DNA of 64,000 bases, from assembly GCA_007922305.1 (NCBI GenBank), contig ML677334.1:17182344-17246343 (forward strand), written 5' to 3'. Under the pieces are notes generated by a model. The model worked only from the letters and a program-made list of their open reading frames with translations, ran no database searches and had not been told where the DNA came from. Positions 48,599 through 64,000 of this stretch are shown here, piece after piece (position 1 is the first letter of the stretch; each line of letters starts with the position of its first letter). Made by a program: the position numbers and the translations under genes. The stretch comes from Dermatemys mawii (taxonomy: Eukaryota > Chordata > Testudines > Dermatemydidae).

Positions 48599-49184
48599 AT
48601 TTGGTCTATACTACATAGTTAGGTCAACGTAAAGCAGCTTAGGTCAACCTAACTATTAACCTACACTACAATAATGCTTCCGCCAAAGTGGCCGGCTATA
48701 CCAACATAATAACTCCCCCTCCACAAGAGGCATAGCATTTATGTCGGTGTAGTTACTTACATTGCTGTTCGCTGTCATTCTCACTTTCACAGCATAGGAC
48801 TCACAGATACCCTCACCCACCCCAGCTGTCAGCCAGGCACTGGACTCACAACTGGCGCCTTCACCTTGGGATGACAACCCAATCATGAGCCAGCATGGTG
48901 CTCAATTTCAGGGCAGGGACCCTACTGCCAGTGAAATTAACATTCTTGTCAGTTTCATGGCTCCAGCTTTGAGCCCCAGCCCTAAAACTGACAAGAATGT
49001 CAATTTCACTGCTGGTAGGCTCCATGCTATGAAACTGAGCCCACAATAGGCTCACAGTTCAGGCTGTCACTTCAAAGGGGGTGGGGAGGCGGAGGTGTGC
49101 CCCAGCTGTAAGCCCCACAGGACTGTCAGTGCCCCACACTCCTATATTAAGTTAACCTAATTTTGTAGTGTAGACAAGCTCTAA
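48599..49184. mobile_element. MITE (GTCTACACTAC family) with large internal hairpin
   Basis: Left end TTTGGTCTATACTACATAGT and right end TTTTGTAGTGTAGACAAGCT are inverted repeats, each followed inside by an AGGT(C/T)AAC block. The interior 48,860-49,075 folds on itself (see findings). Confidence 0.75.
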
Positions 49185-49447
49185 TAAATTCTCTTTTCTT
49201 CCCACAAATACTACGGTGATGACAACTATTTAAGTATCTAGACACAGATATACCCAAACTTCCCATACTAGCAATCTAGAAGCATATTGTTTGAGTAAAG
49301 TCCTCTGAAAATAATCTCTGTATTTTCGCTCCGTCACACTAGCAAGCCTGATGTCTCACCTTGAAACTAGAAAGGGTAGTGGCAAGAGGCTATCAGACAG
49401 TCAGTCTGAGAGATATGACAAGGTTTATAAGCAGTGCATCACATGCA

Positions 49448-49792
49448 GGCCTTGTTTACACTTCAAAGTTGTTTTACCAGTTAGGGGCTATTTCAGTTAA
49501 GAGGGATGATACGTTAATGGCATAAAAAGTGATTCATGCCACCCAGATATTCGTTTTCCTCTAAGAATAACTAGAGCATCTTTATACCAATATAACAGCA
49601 TTCAGAGTAGCCAGGCTATATCACTTTAATTCTACTAGTATAGTTATTTCCTTTCCCATACAACAACAGCTATACCATTACAAGCATCTTTATACTGATG
49701 TAACTGCATCCACACTAGGGAGGGTTATACAGTTTTGACTATATCGGTACTGCTAAAGCATCACAACTTCCAGTGCGGATGAGCCCTTAGAC
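49448..49792. mobile_element. MITE-like repeat
   Basis: Begins GGCCTTGTTTACACTTCAAA and ends TTCCAGTGCGGATGAGCCC, a TIR-like pattern shared with other MITEs here. The inside is AT-rich with repeated ATCTTTATAC blocks. Confidence 0.5.
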
Positions 49793-50291
49793 ACTCACCA
49801 GATGCACGGGACAAACCTTGAAGCCAAGCAAAACTCTGATGACTTGGGATTTTGCCATCAACCTGTAACTCAACTCAACTGCTGCACACACCAAACAAAA
49901 GGCAGGAGGAAATATACACAGGCCTGTAGCCGGAGCTCTACAGGAGGGACGGGGAGACATCCTGACATAAATCCCAGGCCCCGGCGAAACTCATGGGTTT
50001 GGCCGGGTTTCTGGGCCCCCTCCATTCAAACCTAAACCACCCAGTGAAAAGGGGGAAGGACCCACGTGAACCGAGCCCAGCCAGCTCCAACGCTACCCAG
50101 AATCCTGAGCAAAGCACCCAGCTGGGAAGGAAAGAGAAGCAGAGGGCGACACTGGCTCCTGGGAAGGGAGCGGGGGGACCGACTAGGGGAAGAGGGAGCC
50201 CCCGCTAGCACTAAGGGGGTGGGGGAGGATCATTCATTCTCCCTCAATCTGACCCACTCTCCTAACAAGGGAGCGAGAGCATCCATCTTAC

Positions 50292-50640
50292 CTGCACGAG
50301 TCCCCCTCGCAGCCCGTGCAGCTGGACACCTCCGGCGCAGGCCGGGGACCAGCCAGGCGCACACCGGCTCCGGAACAGGAAAAGGGAGGGAGGAGCCTCC
50401 ACGCAGTGTGCAAGCCCCGCCGCAGCCGTCCGCGCCGGCTCACCGAGAGGGGCGGGCCATGGGCAGGGGAAGGGACCGGCGAGCGCCGAGCCCCCTGGCG
50501 GCCCCGCACGTGTCCCCCTGCCCCGCTGGGGAGCCCCGGCCCGCGGCGGCGGCGGGGCGGCTCTTGCTCCTCCCCTCCCGGCGCGGGTGTCCCACGCTAG
50601 GGCTCCGCGGAACGTCGCGGTCGCCGGCGTTCGGATCCTA
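50292..50640 (-). other. DROSHA: DROSHA non-coding first exon (approximate 5' end)
   Basis: On the minus strand a good donor (CTCGTGCAG|GTAAGAT) lies at 50,292/50,291 inside the CpG island, and nothing upstream of it encodes DROSHA. It therefore probably ends the 5' untranslated first exon, which splices to the start-codon exon at 44,873. The donor is seen directly; the transcription start (given here as about 50,640) is only a guess from the neighbouring C5orf22 ATG at 50,698. Further untranslated exons could exist in the 5.4-kb intron. Confidence 0.55.
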
Positions 50641-50697
50641 GAACGTTGCGGGGCCTGGGCGTTCGCGGCTCCGAACGCTGGTCCCAGCGCGGCCGCC

Positions 50698-61236
<10,539 letters not shown>

Positions 61237-61669
61237 TAAACCATCCTATTATCTTTCAGACAAAAGTGAACCCAGAGAGAATGTGACTATTAATGATCTG
61301 CAACCAGACCATTGTGCGGGGATATCATCATATTGCTGTAAAATATACCCAAACTAACCTTAGCTAAGCTAATCAGACGTTAAACTAATCAGACGTGGTA
61401 AATATTTGGATAGTAGAAACTGCGAGGAAGACCCAGGTGCTGCAGGGATTGATGTGCTGATTCAACAGGAAGAACTCTTCCTTTTGAATCTCTGCTGAAC
61501 AAATGCCCCAGTTAGGTGTTACGGGCATAGTTCTGCCTTTCACCTGAGATGTAGAACTCCCGCCAACATTTTCAAATGTGGGTCCCCAAAGTTAAGCTTC
61601 CAAAGCTGCACTGATGTTTTCTGAAATACAAGTGGTCTGATTTTCAGTCGTGCTGAGCAACCAGCAGCT

Positions 61670-62225
61670 CCTATTGTCCTTTTTCGAGTAGCAATAAAGA
61701 AGTGTTAATGTCATTGTACAAGGCACTGATAAGCCCTCATCAGGAAAACTGTGAATAATTCTGGTCACCTGTGTTCAAGAAAGGTTAATTCAAACTAAAA
61801 CCGGTACAGAGAGAGGCTGCTAGGATGATGAGGGGGATGGAAGGCCTGACTTACATGGGGAGACTTAAAAGAGCTTGGCTTGTTTAATCTAGCAAAATAA
61901 AGGATGAGAGGAAATCGTGTTTGCTCTCTATAAATACAAGAGGAAGGTAAATACTGAGAGGGTGAAGAGCCGTTTAAGCTAACGGACAGTGGTGGCACAA
62001 GAAGAAATGAGTATAAATAAATTCAGGCTGGAAATTATACAATGTCTAACCAGCAGAGGAATGTAATTTTGAAGCAGCCTTCTACAGGAGTGGAGACAAG
62101 AAGCCTAATTAATTTTTAGATGGATCTTAATAAATGTATGGATGGGATTATATGACAGGGTTGCCTGTGATGATAGGGAATTGGATTCAATGGCCCAGAT
62201 GGCCCCATCCAGTCCTATGTTTTAA
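61670..62225 (+). mobile_element. CR1 LINE 3' fragment
   Basis: Sequence of the end of CR1 reverse transcriptase and 3' UTR: GTACAGAGAGAGGCTGCTAG, GAGACTTAAAAGAGCTTGGC, later AATTGGATTCAATGGCCCAG. The coding part is broken. Confidence 0.8.
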
Positions 62226-62462
62226 ATGGGATTTATAGGTGTTCGTCATTTGTGAAAATCAAGCCACTTATATTGAGGTGCCTAGAGATGGATTTAGGAG
62301 CCCAGCTAGGAACCCAGGTTTCAAAATTTTGGCCCAAGATGCTAACTGCTAATGGTAATTGAAACTCCCGTTTCCCTTTTCGCCATGAATAGTGTGTGTG
62401 CTGGTCCTAGTCCAACTTGGGCTATTTCTTTTACTGTTTACTAGAGAAATCCTTTCCCACCG

Positions 62463-63136
62463 TGTAAGAGTGGTCACCCCGCTCCTGCCTGGAAAGGTTA
62501 AAAGCAGCCCTGGAGAGGACTGTGGCTGGGTAAAAGGGATTAAGGACAGCTGGGGGAAGCTGACTGTGTAGCTGACTACAGATGCGGCTGGCTTAATCAG
62601 GCCACAGCTGGCCTGGATAAAAGGGCTGTGCGGCCAGAAGTTAGAAGAATCTCTCCAGCCCAGGAGGGAGAGGGCCTAGCTGCCTGACTGCAAAGTACCT
62701 GAAGTAGAGTAGGGCTGGGGGAAGGCAAGAGTTGCTGGGGAGCTCCAGCCGGGTAAACCCCACAGGGTGCAGGCCTTTTTAAAGGCCCCAAAAGGATACC
62801 GGGGCAGCCTGGGGATAGGGATAGGGAACAAGTCCTAACCCCTTGCCAGTAATGAGCGGCCATTACAGACTGCAGTCTGCCTCTGTGAGCAGGGGCTTGA
62901 TGATGACTGGCAGTAATCATTGAGGCAAGGTGGGTTTAGAGGTTGGGGGTACCCCTGGGAGGGAAAACCCAGAGTAAGGGGGTACTGCTGTGCAGCACCC
63001 CGAGGTAAAGGGCACCCGGGTTTGGGAGGGACACGGAGGCTTGAGGCAGGCAAGACACTGGCCAGCAGAGGGCACTCCAAGGCTGTAAAGAACTAATTCA
63101 CAACCAGCAGGAAGTGAGTCTTTGCTTCGCTACACA
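62463..63136 (+). mobile_element. LTR-like turtle repeat
   Basis: GC-rich block that starts near TGTAAGAGTGGTCACCCC and ends near TTGCTTCGCTACACA, with a TATA-like GGATAAAAGGGCTGTGC at about 62,614. No internal retroviral genes. Related to 38,225-39,350. No target duplication could be shown, so the class is uncertain. Confidence 0.45.
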
Positions 63137-64000
63137 CACTCTTGTATAAAAATGTGCAACACCCTGTGCTCAGACTTGCTGATGCCCATCCATTTTAGCA
63201 TTTGTGTGACATCATTGTGACAGCCTGCAAAGGAAGCTGTTAAACTTCAGAATGAAAAGAACGAGAGGGAGGCTGGTATTATAGTAGTACATTCTAAGAA
63301 TAAAATCCCACCCCCCAAAAAAGATTTAATACGTATTTTGAATACAGCTATAGTGCCCTAAGTTAAAGCAAAATTGTAAGCTTTTCCTTCTGTTGCTCTT
63401 TGCAATTATAGTCCTGTCCCCTTATCTCTCCCCCCACATCCTTCAGTCCTGCAAGGTGAGCAGATCCCTGTGCTCACACAAAGCCCTTTCTGTGATCCAG
63501 TAACAACTGCAGTTCTGGGCAACTTTTTCATTACTGTCTATTTTTAGAGCTGCTAATGCAGCCATAGAACTGTGTCCACACTTGGGATATGAGGTCTCAA
63601 CTCATCAGCAGTTTTCTTTGATGGATTTAAATAAACAAGTGGGGGTGGGGGGAACAAGAGGGTTAATCAGTTGTGAGTAAAACTTTATTAGCAATTTAGA
63701 GAAATTGTGAACATATTTTATTTTTTTTTTTAAAAAAAAAAATCCTGTTTCTTGTACGTTCTTTGGAAAGCAGTTTGGGTTTCTAAAATTTGTCTCTGAC
63801 TGTGTGCTTGAAACCAAGAGCCCAGTTGTCCCATGCATGGCAATATCCCCAACAGGAACTCTCCAATTCTCAGATTACAGCCTTCACTAAATTGTCCTGT
63901 CCAGAGGAGAGATTTGCCAAAACTAAATCTGCTGATTCCCCCAACAGCTGAGGAAGGATGCAGGCCACCCACCCAAAGCTGTCAGCCCTGCTTCCCTTAG
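63137..64000 (+). other. C5orf22 intron 4 (partial), right edge
   Basis: No exon, repeat or RNA gene recognised apart from a T/A homopolymer stretch near 63,717-63,743. Confidence 0.7.

Larger units (their letters stand above)
44874..50291 (-). other. DROSHA 5' intron
   Basis: 5.4 kb between the non-coding exon and the start-codon exon. Holds the hAT (47,814) and MITE (48,599, 49,448) copies. Additional untranslated exons cannot be excluded. Confidence 0.7.

Noticed and set aside
50066..50641. 191-codon and other overlapping ORFs in the CpG island
   Set aside because: GC-rich promoter DNA lacks stop codons by composition; all frames are open and none is conserved.

Overview
The window is vertebrate nuclear DNA, most likely from a turtle. 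The genes are split by long introns. The interspersed repeats are CR1 LINEs, Penelope-like pieces, hAT and Tigger-type DNA transposons with their short derivatives, and CORE/tRNA-type SINEs, a mix typical of turtle genomes. Species assignment is inference. There is no prokaryotic, operon or CRISPR content.

Two protein-coding genes lie head to head around a CpG-rich, probably bidirectional promoter at about 50.3-50.75 kb. On the minus strand, 831-50.6 kb holds the 5' part of DROSHA, the nuclear RNase III of the Microprocessor. One non-coding first exon and 15 coding exons were traced by hand. All junctions have AG/GT and keep frame, giving 820 codons: the proline-rich and Arg/Ser-rich N-terminus and the central domain. 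The two RNase III domains and the dsRNA-binding domain lie beyond position 1. On the plus strand, 50,698-61,224 holds the first four coding exons (275 codons) of the C5orf22 (UPF0489) orthologue; the rest lies beyond 64,000. Human chromosome 5p13 has the same neighbours.

Layout: 1-7.3 kb, DROSHA coding exons 15-13 with a Tigger-like MITE (1.37-2.35 kb) and SINEs; 7.3-18 kb, a large intron with a Penelope-like inverted structure, a 10-N assembly gap, hAT elements, and exons 12-11; 18-30 kb, exons 10-7 with a solo LTR and a 2.1-kb truncated CR1 carrying a reverse transcriptase remnant; 30.3-31.6 kb, a Tigger transposase copy; 32-45 kb, exons 6-1, an RPS18 processed pseudogene and other repeats; 45-50.3 kb, the 5' intron with hAT and MITE copies; 50.3-64 kb, the promoter and C5orf22, with a nested hAT insertion, CR1, LTR-like and MIR-like pieces.

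The most interesting observation is a 135-bp open, frame-neutral segment with good splice sites at 32,928-33,062, inside the intron just before DROSHA's CKC zinc-binding exon: a candidate undescribed cassette exon. Also notable are the apparent absence of the 111-nt alternative exon known in human DROSHA, direct repeats flanking a coding exon, a long hairpin in the 5' intron and a 70-bp near-perfect palindrome at a CR1 end.
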